DNA of 64,000 nt. Origin: Xanthobacter dioxanivorans. Its GTDB lineage: Bacteria; Pseudomonadota; Alphaproteobacteria; Rhizobiales; Xanthobacteraceae. Shown here in pieces: positions 53,556 through 62,332 of the stretch. A program made the translations under genes and the position numbers. Where the stretch lies: positions 434,001 to 498,000 of the forward strand of contig NZ_CP063362.1 of the NCBI RefSeq assembly GCF_016807805.1. Direction: 5' to 3'. The notes beneath the pieces were generated by a model, which saw nothing but the letters and a program-made list of their open reading frames with translations, was not told the origin of the DNA and searched no databases. Each line of letters starts with the position of its first letter. The first letter of the stretch is position 1.

Positions 53556-53567
53556 AAAATTGATTAT
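53556..53567. promoter_or_regulatory. Inverted AAAATTGATTAT copy upstream of the GntR gene
   Basis: Reverse-strand version of the element with one mismatch, 32 bases before the GntR start. A partial copy (ATTATTGATTTATTTT) lies about 10 bases further upstream, so two sites may act together in autoregulation. Confidence 0.5.
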
Positions 53568-53598
53568 GATGCGCACCGTGCGAGTGGTGAAGGGGAAG

Positions 53599-54378
53599 AT
53601 GATGACGCAACCGGCGCAGCAGGGCTCAACCAGCCTTGCCGAAGAGGTCTATGCGACGATGCGTGCGGACATCCTGTCCTGCCGGCTATCGCCCGGCATG
53701 AAGCTGAAGATCTCCGAATTTGCCGAGCATTTCTCCACCGGCCTTGCGGCCGTGCGCGAGGCGCTGTCGCGCCTGAGCGCCGAAGGGCTTGTCACGTCCG
53801 AGCCGCAGAAGGGGTTCCGGGTGGCGCCCGTGTCGGCGGACGATCTTATCGACCTCACCAAGGCGCGGCTGCATGTGGAAGAGGAATGCGTGCGCCGCTC
53901 CGTCACCCTTGGCTCGCTGCAATGGGAAGGCGAGCTCGCGGCCGCCTTCCACCAGCTCGATCGCACCCCCCTGCTGGCCCCTGATGGGCAGCGGGTCAGC
54001 GATGAGTGGGAACGGCTCCACCAAGAATTCCATGAGGCGGTGGCATCGGCTTGCGATTCCCAATGGCTCCTGCGCATCAGAAGGCAGTTGTCGGAGCATG
54101 CGGAGCGCTATCGCCGGCTTTCCGGCCCGATCGACCGCTTCACCCGCAATGTCGCCATGGAGCACCGCGCCCTGTTCGAAGCCGCCATGGCCCGCGACCC
54201 CAACACCGCCGCCAAATTGATCGTCGCCCATCTCCGTGAAACGACACGCATTCTGCTCGAGGCCGCGAGCGGCAACGCCGAGGGCGCGAGCGCGCCGAAG
54301 GTGGCGCGCCGCCCCACCCGCAAGGCGCCGCCATCCGAAGGCCGCCGCAGCCGGATGGCTGCTGCCCGGGAACAGTGA
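53599..54378 (+). CDS. FCD-domain GntR-family regulator of the meta-cleavage arms
   Basis: About 259 aa. Winged helix (LAEEVYATMRADILSCRLSP, ISEFAEHFSTGLAAVREALS, RLSAEGLVTSEPQKGFRV) and FCD domain (LHQEFHEAVASACDSQWLLR, MEHRALFEAAMARDPNTAAK). The start is one of two adjacent ATGs (53599/53602) behind AAGGGGAAG; earlier ATGs overlap the operator. The C-terminal 30 residues are a basic tail. Divergent from the MFS gene, and the likely reader of the AAAATCAATTTT elements. Confidence 0.9.
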   Translation: MMTQPAQQGSTSLAEEVYATMRADILSCRLSPGMKLKISEFAEHFSTGLAAVREALSRLSAEGLVTSEPQKGFRVAPVSADDLIDLTKARLHVEEECVRRSVTLGSLQWEGELAAAFHQLDRTPLLAPDGQRVSDEWERLHQEFHEAVASACDSQWLLRIRRQLSEHAERYRRLSGPIDRFTRNVAMEHRALFEAAMARDPNTAAKLIVAHLRETTRILLEAASGNAEGASAPKVARRPTRKAPPSEGRRSRMAAAREQ

Positions 54379-54519
54379 GATACGCAAGGTGTCCGTCGCG
54401 GGATCTCGATGCTGCGTCGCCAGTCGTCACCAGAATCGCAACTGTATTGGGAGACTTCTATCGCCCACTTCAGGTCGCAAAGCTCCACCGACACCAGAAG
54501 GTCTACACTTCGCTATCGA

Positions 54520-54670
54520 CCCGATTCTGAATGAGGCTCGACCGCATGCAGCTTCCAGCCGGGTGATCTGCCGGCTGACGGCCGGGGTGTGACATGGAGA
54601 AGATCTGCCCCGAACCGATCCCTCCCGTACGACAGCCAGGAGATGGCGAAGACCGCGTTGATCGAGGGAC
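54520..54670 (-). pseudogene. LysR DNA-binding-domain remnant
   Basis: Minus strand reads RGLRHLLAVVREGSVRG, then, after missing residues, TPAVSRQITRLEAA: the helix-turn-helix of a LysR regulator with an internal loss. No effector domain continues from it. The remaining gap 54379-54751 has no gene. Confidence 0.65.
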
Positions 54671-54751
54671 TCGATCAGGGCCGGGCCAATCGGCTCCGGC
54701 ACCTGCCTTCTCCAATCGCATTCGCAGAGTGGTTTCGCCTGACGCCGCCAG

Positions 54752-56191
54752 CTAGCCGCTCGCAGGCCGCGCAAAACGGCGGGCGCCTGCGGAGAGCCCG
54801 ACACGGCCAGATCGCTCACCCAGGTCCCACCACAAGCCTGCGAAGCCCCGAACACCCTGCCGAGCAACTTCGATCAGCAGGTGCTCGTCGGCACCGTGCT
54901 GTTTGCAGCCGTTGTGGCCATGCGGGATCCAAACTAAGGGAACCGACAGGACGTCCTGGAAGACATCCCCCGGCATGCCGCCGGACACCTGCGGAATGAC
55001 TTGGCTCGGAATGCCCAACGATTCGGTGAAGCTGCGCGCTACGAACTCAACCCACTCGTTCGGAAGTGGCTTGGCGCTCGCGGGCATCCCGATCCGACCA
55101 TTCTCAATGCGCACGTCTTGGAAGCCGGCAGCGTCGAGATGCCGGCGTAGCGCAGGAACGATGATCTCAGGGTCGGTGCCGGGAACGTAACGGATCTGGC
55201 AATGAGCAATGGCATCGGGTGCCACCGCGTTCATGGGCTGCTCGGATTTTCCCGATAACATCGACAGGACGATGAAGCTGTTCCAGGCGTACAATTTCTC
55301 CGCCGGCGACAGAGCGGGCTCGCCCCAGTCCGGTTCTATCCTGGCCGCGTCCGTTCCGGGGTCGAGCGGGCAGCCCTCCAGCATGGAGCGAATACGATCC
55401 GGCAAGGGCGCCCCGCCTTCGGGCAGCCAGTCGCGCACCAGGATGCGTCCATTTCGATCGCAAATCGCTGCCAGCGCGTGTGACAGCACGATAGCCGGGT
55501 CGTCCGTGAGGCCGCCCCAATGGCCGGAGTGCACGCCGCCCTTGCGTGGCGCGACGATCAGGTCGAAATGATAGTTGCCGCGCGAGCCCGCGGCGATCGT
55601 GGGCATTCCCGGGGAACCGCGTGGCCCATCGCTGGCGATGAATACATCGGCCGCAAGCCGCTGGGCATTGACCTGAACGAACTCTCGCAGGCCGATGGAG
55701 CCGCGCTCTTCTGCCATCTCCAGCACCAGCGTCACGTTGAAGCCCAAACGTCCGTCTCGGGCCTGAAGCACGGCCTCCAGAGCGAAGAGGTTGATGACAT
55801 GCTGGCCCTTGTTGTCAGCCGTTCCACGACCGTACCAGCGGTCGTGACGCCTCTGGAGCGCCCACGGGACCAGCCCCTGGCTCCACTCCCCGTCCATGCC
55901 GAGCACCCCGTCGCCATGGCCGTAGGTGATGACCGTCGGCAGTTCCGGGCTCTCGATCCGCTCCAACAGAAGGATTGTGCCGCCGCCCCGCGCATTGGGG
56001 TGAACTTCGGAGCGGAATCCCATCCCTGACAGCCAGGGGATGATGCCGCCGATGAGGTAGCGTTCGAGCTCCGGCTCGAGGGCCGGGTCTTGGGAACAAC
56101 TTGGAATCGCCACGAGCTGTGCAAGCCGGTCTTCGAAGCGGCCTGAGGCGAAGGAGGCGTCCGCCAGGGCGATGGCGTCACTGCGGGTCAT
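54752..56191 (-). CDS. M20-family metallohydrolase
   Basis: A 479-aa M20 dipeptidase/amidohydrolase: TVITYGHGDGVLG (His metal ligand), RGTADNKGQHVINLFAL (bridging Asp), LVLEMAEERGSIGL (Glu-Glu), GGVHSGHWGGLTDDP, and C-terminal HGHNGCKQHGADEH with the last His. It removes an acyl or aminoacyl group from an amide. The ATG overlaps the stop of a LysR remnant. The C-terminal tail (SGRVGLSAGARRFARPASG) looks like read-through. The only intact gene between 54.4 and 58.6 kb. Confidence 0.88.
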   Translation of the reverse strand: MTRSDAIALADASFASGRFEDRLAQLVAIPSCSQDPALEPELERYLIGGIIPWLSGMGFRSEVHPNARGGGTILLLERIESPELPTVITYGHGDGVLGMDGEWSQGLVPWALQRRHDRWYGRGTADNKGQHVINLFALEAVLQARDGRLGFNVTLVLEMAEERGSIGLREFVQVNAQRLAADVFIASDGPRGSPGMPTIAAGSRGNYHFDLIVAPRKGGVHSGHWGGLTDDPAIVLSHALAAICDRNGRILVRDWLPEGGAPLPDRIRSMLEGCPLDPGTDAARIEPDWGEPALSPAEKLYAWNSFIVLSMLSGKSEQPMNAVAPDAIAHCQIRYVPGTDPEIIVPALRRHLDAAGFQDVRIENGRIGMPASAKPLPNEWVEFVARSFTESLGIPSQVIPQVSGGMPGDVFQDVLSVPLVWIPHGHNGCKQHGADEHLLIEVARQGVRGFAGLWWDLGERSGRVGLSAGARRFARPASG

Positions 56192-56702
56192 GTCGCTTTC
56201 CTGAATGCGGTCATCTCTTGGGAGAGGAAGCCCACCAACCGGTCGACCGACGTCGGCAGCCTTCGTTGAGCGCGAACGATCAGATGTGCACTGGCCTGAA
56301 CGAGGAGGCTATCGGTCAGGGGTACGCACTTCACCTCGCTCCAGCTCCGTCACGACGGAGAACTTGGGCAGGAAGGTCACGCCGAGACCGGATGTCACGA
56401 AACGGCGCAGGACTTCAATCGAGCTCGCTTCAAGAAGGGGAATCAGAGCGACGCCGCTATCCGCCGCCACCCGCCCAACCAATTGCCGAACACCGTGTCC
56501 CTTTGCCAGCAGGCCGCATGGAAAATCGACGCACTCGCGCAGAGAAATCTCGTCGCGCTCTCCAAGCGGGTGTCCTTTGGGCGTGACGAGGTAAAGCGAC
56601 TGCCGTGCTATCGCCGCCGACCTGATGCGCGTGTCTATCACCGGGTTATAGCAGCTCCGATGTCGGCATCGCCATTGGTAATGGCGTCGAGCAGCGAAGG
56701 TT
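56188..56702 (-). pseudogene. LysR effector-domain remnant
   Basis: Pieces of one LysR substrate-binding domain in three frames: LLDAITNGDADIGAAIT, then VIDTRIRSAAIARQSLYLV and LLEASSIEVLRRFVTSGLGV, then VPLTDSLLVQASAHLIVRAQ to the end at 56188. The first break is at the GGG run 56643-56645 (one base short), the second near 56325 (a lost dinucleotide). The helix-turn-helix half is absent; the sequence joins a gamma-glutamyltransferase fragment near 56702. Confidence 0.75.
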
Positions 56703-56967
56703 TCGATCGAGAGCCCGCGCGGGGCCGGTCCCTGGCCGCAGATCACGTGCTGCCGACCGGTTGCGGCGTGGTGGAGGATAATCGGGATCTCGCCTCCTGG
56801 TCCGTTGAGATGGGGCTCGGCAACCTGGAGCATGAACCCCGCCGCGACGGCGGCGTCGAGGCATTGCCTCCCCGCTCGAGCACCGCTATGGCCACTTGGC
56901 TGGCGAGCCAATGGGTGCTGCATGCCATGCCGAACGTGCCGGCGGTCTCAGGTCGGGTCGTGAACAT
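56702..56967 (-). pseudogene. Gamma-glutamyltransferase N-terminal fragment
   Basis: MFTTRPETAGTFGMACSTHW and LASQVAIAVLERGGNA in one frame continue as DAAVAAGFMLQVAEPHLNGP, GGEIPIILHH after a one-base loss near 56860. This is the N-terminal part of a second gamma-glutamyltransferase (compare the intact one at 44001), ending abruptly at the LysR fragment. Confidence 0.75.
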
Positions 56968-57089
56968 GATACGGGACCGCCACTTGAGAGAGGGGCGCCC
57001 TGCGCGTGCAGGTGATGGCGCATATGAAGAGGGGGCCGGCGACGCCATGCGCAGCCAGCCCCCTGGTGCGTCGAACGATCGCTCGACGA

Positions 57090-57320
57090 TCACTCAGGTG
57101 CGTAACCGAAGCTCACCGGAGAGTTCGCGGAGGTCTCGACCCAAACGCTCTTGGTCTGGGCATAGGCCATCAGCGCCTCCCTGCCGGACGAGCGACCGTA
57201 GCCACTGCCGCCGAAGCCACCGAACGGCGACATGACGCTGATGGTCTTGTAGCCATTGATCCAGAAGGTCCCCGCGCGGACGGCAGCAGCCACGCGATGA
57301 GCGCGCGCAACGTGGCCTTC
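57090..57320 (-). pseudogene. Aldehyde dehydrogenase C-terminal fragment
   Basis: VARAHRVAAAVRAGTFWING followed by PFGGFGGSGYGRSSGREALM and a normal ALDH end (AYAQTKSVWVET). About 75 residues remain; the catalytic Cys region is missing. It abuts the plus-strand LysR fragment. Confidence 0.8.
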
Positions 57321-57680
57321 CGACCCCACATCGTGCTTGGCGACCCGAGCAAGGAGAACTGGGCCCTCGACTCCGCCGCCAGCACTTATGCCAACGTGAT
57401 GATCGACGCCTGCCGGACGGCTGGCTTCGAACCGCGCGTGAATGCGCGCTGCAACAGCTTCGAGGTGGTCCGCGCCCTCGTGCGCTCGGGTTGCTCAATC
57501 TCGATCACGCCGAAGCTTCGGGCACACGATTGCGATGGCGGTCTGGTTCTGAAGGCGACCAGACCCCGTATGGTACGGCAGCTTTCAATTGCATATCGAC
57601 GCGGCGAGACGCGCAATCCGTCGATAGCTGCATTCATAGCTCAGCTGCACGCAGCGGTAAGAGTTTTCCCTGCCGATTGA
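57320..57680 (+). pseudogene. LysR effector-domain C-terminal fragment
   Basis: Plus-strand PHIVLGDPSKENWALDSAAS, CRTAGFEPRVNARCNSFEVV, RALVRSGCSISITPKLRAHD and FIAQLHAAVRVFPAD are the second half of a LysR substrate-binding domain without its N-terminus. It meets the ALDH fragment head to head near 57320. Confidence 0.7.
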
Positions 57681-57869
57681 CAAAAATGGGCGATCATCGT
57701 CCCGTCACCGTAGTCATCGCTTATACAATGCACTCGTGGTGTGTCCCAGCATGGCGCATAGGTATTTAATCCAGAATTTTGATGGTCTGCAGAATTTAAT
57801 GGTGCGCAGGAATGGAAAGATGCGCGACGGGCTAGGTTCTGCACGGGTGGCCGCGCTCACGGAAGCCAG

Positions 57870-58461
57870 GGTTTCGACGGACAGCTCGAACACGCTGGCT
57901 TGATGCCGCCGCCAAGATCTTTCCCAGGCGCATGTGGGGCGAGTTCATCGAGAATGCCCACGCTATTCCCGAGACCCATGCCTTTTCAGTGGAGCTGCGC
58001 CTGCGCCGCGCTGATGGAGCGGAGGAGATCCACGCCCTCGCGTTCGAGGAGCATGACCATGCCCATATGAATCTGGGCGACGAGGACGACGCCCACGCGC
58101 GCGCCCACGCTGCCGATATCGGCGATCGCTTTGCCGGCCGCCCGGTGACGACCTGGCAGATCATCGTCTTCGGATTGACGGGCGGGCGGATCCCCTGCCC
58201 GGCGGCGATCACCGTGCTGCTGATCTGAATGCAGCTGAAGGCCTTCAGCCTCGGCTTCGTCCTGGTCCTGTGCTTCAGCATCGGCCTTGCACTCACGCTG
58301 GTGTCGGCCGGCGTGCTCGCCCGGCGCGCGCCCCTATGCCTCCGCCGTCCTGATCCTGATGGTCGGCCTTTATACCGGCTGGCTCGGCTGGCATGGCCTC
58401 GGGTCGGCGCACGCCCCATCGGCGGGCAACGCCGCGCGGGCTCAGATCCACACGTCATGAG
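57870..58461 (+). pseudogene. NicO/RcnA-type nickel-cobalt exporter remnant
   Basis: HDHAHMNLGDEDDAHARAHA (His-rich loop) and WQIIVFGLTGGRIPCPAAIT lead to an in-frame TGA at 58226-58228 where the family has Cys (LLIC.QLK), then QLKAFSLGFVLVLCFSIGLA. After a short deletion and frame change it ends SAVLILMVGLYTGWLGWHGL. Too damaged to work. The stretches 57681-57869 and 58462-58635 show no gene. Confidence 0.75.
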
Positions 58462-58635
58462 ACGCACGGCTGCCCGCCGATGCCGCCCACCGTGTCGGTG
58501 AGCGCCGTGGCCGGCAGGTTGATCACGCGCTCCCGGCTGCCTCGGATCCGATGGAAACAGTGATTTCCGGCCGAGATCATCAGGCCGACGAGGGATGGCG
58601 AGAACTCAGGAGCCGAGTGCCAGCCCGGTGCATGG

Positions 58636-59547
58636 TCACGGCGCGATGCGCGGCGGCTGGCCCTCCTCCCGATCGCGCACGATCCGATCCCACAGGTTTT
58701 CCGCGGCGATGGAGAGCGCGCGGTCGCGCCGACGGATCATGAACAGCGGGCGCACCGCGCCGCGGTTCGAGAGCGGCACCGCAACCAGATCCTCGCGCAG
58801 GCACAGGGGCAGGGCCGATTCCGGCACCAGGCTGATGCCGAAGCCCGCCGCCACCAGCCCCGCCACCGTGCCGAACTGCGCCACCTCGAAGCCGCTGTCG
58901 CGCACCTGCGCGTCGATGAGGAGAGGCTTCAGGTGCTGCCAGACGCTGCCGGTGCGCACCGTGTGGATCATGTCCCGGCCCTTAAGGTCCCTGAGGCTCA
59001 CCTTGGCGCGCTTCGCCAGCGGGTCGCCGGCGCGGCACAGCACGAGGAAATGCTCATGGAACAGGAGGTGGGACGCGAACTCCAGGTCGTTGCCCTGCTG
59101 GGCGTTGAGGCCGAAATCCACCTGTCCCTGCAGCACCAGGTCGAGGCAGCGATCGGCCACCACATCGTGCAGGCTGAGCGCGATGGCGGGATGCTCGCGC
59201 CGGAACACGGCCAGCAGTGCGGGCAGCCACGCGGAGGCCATGGACGGCGGCGCCGCGATGGCAACGCGTCCGACCCTGAGGCTCGCCCGCCGCTTCAGCT
59301 CATCCACCGCCGTCTGCATCTCGCCGGCGATGCGCCGGGCGCCGGCGGCGAACACTTCGCCCTCCGCGGTCAGGGTCACCGTGCGGGTGTCGCGGTCGAA
59401 CAGGCGCACGCCCACCACCTGCTCCAGCCTGGCGATGGCCTGGCTGAACGCGGAGGGCGACATGTGGCAGCGCTCCGCCGCCACCGAGAAGCGCCGCGCC
59501 TCCTCCAGCGCCAGGAACGCGTCAATCAACCGGCCGGACAGGTTCAT
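58636..59547 (-). CDS. LysR-family transcriptional regulator
   Basis: A 303-aa LysR protein: helix-turn-helix FSVAAERCHMSPSAFSQAIA RLEQ…LFDRDTRTVTLT (residues about 15-60), effector domain VGRVAIAAPPSMASAWLPAL, LVLQGQVDFGLNAQQGNDLE, VAGLVAAGFGISLVPESAL. Divergent from the atuA-like operon with an 86-base intergenic region, the classic arrangement for a LysR activator of the neighbouring pathway. The start is Met 59547; an in-frame Met five codons earlier is possible. Confidence 0.93.
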   Translation of the reverse strand: MNLSGRLIDAFLALEEARRFSVAAERCHMSPSAFSQAIARLEQVVGVRLFDRDTRTVTLTAEGEVFAAGARRIAGEMQTAVDELKRRASLRVGRVAIAAPPSMASAWLPALLAVFRREHPAIALSLHDVVADRCLDLVLQGQVDFGLNAQQGNDLEFASHLLFHEHFLVLCRAGDPLAKRAKVSLRDLKGRDMIHTVRTGSVWQHLKPLLIDAQVRDSGFEVAQFGTVAGLVAAGFGISLVPESALPLCLREDLVAVPLSNRGAVRPLFMIRRRDRALSIAAENLWDRIVRDREEGQPPRIAP

Positions 59548-59560
59548 GAAGCAAAGCCGC

Positions 59561-59580
59561 ATAATTGTTTGGATAATTCC
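59561..59580. promoter_or_regulatory. LysR-box-like repeat ATAAT-N7-ATAAT
   Basis: ATAATTGTTTGGATAATTCC holds a direct repeat ATAAT (59561-59565, 59573-59577) and flanking AATT boxes in an AT-rich island of the lysR/atuA intergenic region, about where a LysR recognition site is expected. Confidence 0.4.
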
Positions 59581-59633
59581 ATTTAACTTGTGGCGCGCGC
59601 CGCGGCAATCTCCGCCGCGGAGGACATTTGGGC

Positions 59634-60976
59634 ATGGAGACATTGGCCATCGGCTGCGGCGCGGGCTTTTCGGGCGACCGCGTGGATGCGGCGGCGCCGG
59701 TGGTGCGCACCCTCATCGCGCGCGGCGGTCCGGCCGCGCTCATTTTCGAGACCCTCGCCGAGCGCACCCTCGCGGCGGCACAGCTCGCCCGGCGCGCGAA
59801 CCCGGACAAGGGCTACGAGCCGCTGCTGGAGATGACCCTGCGCCCGGTGCTCGCGGACTGCCTCGCGCACGGCATCACCATCGTCGGCAATTTCGGCGCG
59901 GCCAATCCCGGGGGCGCCGCCCGCGCCGTCGCGGAGCTGGCGCAGGAACTCGGCCTCGGGCGCCCGCGCATCGCGGTGCTGGGAGGCGACGACCTGTCCG
60001 AGGGCGAGGGCCGCGCCCGCGTCGCCGCGAGCCTCGGCAACGCCTTCGACGCCGACCGCTTCGTCTGCGCCAACGCCTATCAGGGCGCATTCGAGATCGC
60101 CGACGCTATCCGCGCCGGGGCCCAGGTGGTGGTCACCGGCCGCGTCGCCGATCCCTCCCTCACCCTCGGCCCGGCCATCGCCCACTATGGGTGGGGCCGC
60201 ACGGACTGGGACCAGCTCGCCGGGGCGACCATGGCGGGCCACCTGCTGGAATGCGGGGCGCAGGTGTCCGGCGGCTATTTCGCCGATCCCGGCCGCAAGG
60301 AAGTGCCGGGCCTGGAAGACGTGGGCTTCCCCATCGCTGAGATCGCGCCGGACGGCAGCACCGTCATCACCAAGGCGGACGGTACCGGCGGCCTCGTCAG
60401 CGCCATGACGGTGAAGGAGCAACTGCTCTATGAGCTGCACGACCCGGCCGCCTACATCACCCCCGACGTGGTGGCCGACATCACCGCGGCGGACGTGGAG
60501 GAGCTGCGGCCTGGGGCGGTGCGCCTGTCGGGCGTGCGCGGCCACCCCCGCACGCCGACCCTGAAGGCCAATGCTTTCTTCGACGGCGGCTGGTTCGGCG
60601 ACGCCGAGATCTCCTATGCTGGCCCCAACGCCGAGGCCCGCGCCCGCCTCGCCATGGAGGTGATGCGCCGGCGCCTCGGCGACGTGCTGACCCTGCGCTT
60701 CGACCTGATCGGCGTCCTCAGCGTGCTCGGCGACGATGCCGGCGCCATGCTGGCCGCGGTGCCCCCGGCGGAGCCACGGACGTGCGGCTGCGGGTGGCGG
60801 CGCGCACCGACGACGAGGCGCTCATCGATCGCCTGCATCGCGAGGTCACCGCCCTGTGGACCGGCGGGCCGGCGGGCGGGGGTGGGGTACGCACCGCCAA
60901 GCGACGGCGGCTCACCATGCGCTCGTGCCTCGTGCCACGGGAGGCGCTGCCCGCCTCCTTCACCTTCGCCGCCTGA
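59634..60976 (+). pseudogene. AtuA-family protein (DUF1446), frameshifted
   Basis: LAIGCGAGFSGDRVDAAAPV, FETLAERTLAAAQLARRANP, IVGNFGAANPGGAARAVAEL, VTGRVADPSLTLGPAIAHYG and GHLLECGAQVSGGYFADPG are the DUF1446/acyclic-terpene-utilisation AtuA core. After ...AMLAAVPPAE the frame breaks at 60773; one more G restores ATDVRLRVAARTDDEALIDR and the end at TFAA (60976), about 448 aa in all. Without it the frame runs through some 70 meaningless residues into the next gene. AtuA acts in citronellol/geraniol-type or related branched-acid catabolism; its reaction is not well defined. TTG 59628 is an alternative start with better GGAGG spacing. Confidence 0.82.
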
Positions 60977-60989
60977 TCCGGAGAGGCCC

Positions 60990-61301
60990 ATGGACCGGCG
61001 CACGCTCTACGACATCGCCCACGCCCGCACCGGCGACAAGGGCAACCATTCCAACATCAGCCTCATCGCCTACCGGCGCGAGGACTGGGACCTGCTGGTA
61101 GCGCAGGCGAGCGAGGCGCGCGTCGCCGCCCATTTCGCCTACCGCCGGCCGAGCAGCGTCACCCGCTACCTGCTGCCCCGCCTCGCCGCCATGAACTTCG
61201 TGCTGGAGGACGTGCTGGATGGCGGGGTGAACGATTCCCTCGACCTGGACATGCACGGCAAGGCCCTGTCCTTCCACCTGCTCACCCTGCCCATCGCGTA
61301 A
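60990..61301 (+). CDS. AtuA-like ferredoxin-fold domain protein
   Basis: A 103-aa partner protein: LYDIAHARTGDKGNHSNISL (signature ARTGDKG.N.N), YLLPRLAAMNFVLEDVLDGG, SLDLDMHGKALSFHLLTLPI. In many genomes it follows AtuA as a separate gene or is fused to its C-terminus. GGAGAGG precedes the ATG, 13 bases after the restored AtuA stop. Confidence 0.9.
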   Translation: MDRRTLYDIAHARTGDKGNHSNISLIAYRREDWDLLVAQASEARVAAHFAYRRPSSVTRYLLPRLAAMNFVLEDVLDGGVNDSLDLDMHGKALSFHLLTLPIA

Positions 61302-61338
61302 CGCCGCCCAAAGTCAAAAAACAACCGGAGGAAATGCC

Positions 61339-62307
61339 ATGAAGGCCCTGAGACTGCTGAAGGGGCTCGCCGTCTGCGCGGCCCTCGCCTGCGCCGCGTC
61401 GGCGGCCCTCGCCGAGACCTGGCCGATGCGAACGGTGCGGTTCGTGGTGCCGTTCCCGGCCGGCACCGCCACCGACCTTGCCGCCCGCACCGTGGGACAG
61501 GAGCTGCAGGTGAAGCTCGGCCAGCCGTTCGTGATCGACAACCGGCCCGGTGCCGGCGGCTCCATCGCGGTGATGGAGGTGGTGCGTGCCGCGCCCGACG
61601 GCTACACGCTGCTGTTCTCCTCGAACTCGGCCATCTCTTCCAACGTCGCCCTGTTCAAGAGCCTGCCCTACGACCCGAACCGGGATTTCACCCCCATCGC
61701 CGGGGTGGGCTTGAACGCGCTGGTGCTGATGGTGAAGGGGGACTTCCCGGCCAAGGACCTCGCCGGCTTCATCGCCCATGCCAAGGCCCATCCCGGCAAG
61801 CTGACGGCCGGCTACGGCTCCTCCAGCTCGCAGGTCTCCATCTCCATGCTGGCGCGCATGGCCGGCCTCGACGTGGTCAGCGTGCCCTACAAGGGCATCA
61901 CCCAGGCGGTGAACGACCTTCTGGGCGGGTCCATCGACTTCACCTTCGTCGACATCGGCAATGCCATAGCCCAGGCCAAGCGCGGCGCGCTCCGCGGGCT
62001 CGCGGTGACGTCGCTGGCGCCGAACGCGCTGGAGCCGAGCTGGCCGCCCGTCGCCACCACCCTGCCGGGCTACGACATCACCGCCTGGTTCGCCGTGGTC
62101 GGCCCCGCCGGCGTGCCGGCGGACGTGGTGAACAAGATCCACGCCGACATCAGCCGGGTGCTGGCCGCCCCCGAAATGACGGAGAAGTTCGGCGCCATCG
62201 GCCTCGTGCCGCAGGCCATGGGGCCGGTGCAGCTCAAGGCCTTCATCGCCGACGAGATCGTCACGTGGCGGCGCCTTGTCAAGGAAGCCAATATCGAGCC
62301 CCAGTGA
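61339..62307 (+). CDS. Bug/TctC-family periplasmic binding protein
   Basis: A 322-aa binding protein with signal peptide (…ASAALA|ETWP). Bug-family marks: VRFVVPFPAGTATDLAARTV, VIDNRPGAGGSIAVMEVVRA, VPYKGITQAVNDLLGGSIDF. These bind carboxylates or other small organics, usually for a TctAB permease; none is present here. CCGGAGGAAATGCC precedes the ATG. It may supply the substrate of the AtuA/SDR pathway. Confidence 0.93.
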   Translation: MKALRLLKGLAVCAALACAASAALAETWPMRTVRFVVPFPAGTATDLAARTVGQELQVKLGQPFVIDNRPGAGGSIAVMEVVRAAPDGYTLLFSSNSAISSNVALFKSLPYDPNRDFTPIAGVGLNALVLMVKGDFPAKDLAGFIAHAKAHPGKLTAGYGSSSSQVSISMLARMAGLDVVSVPYKGITQAVNDLLGGSIDFTFVDIGNAIAQAKRGALRGLAVTSLAPNALEPSWPPVATTLPGYDITAWFAVVGPAGVPADVVNKIHADISRVLAAPEMTEKFGAIGLVPQAMGPVQLKAFIADEIVTWRRLVKEANIEPQ

Positions 62308-62332
62308 GGGGCGCCCCGGAAAGAGAAAAACC

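Noticed and set aside
59628..61301. A genuine 557-aa AtuA two-domain fusion protein
   Set aside because: The linker is out-of-frame AtuA sequence; the true AtuA end is found in another frame and the small partner has its own ribosome site.
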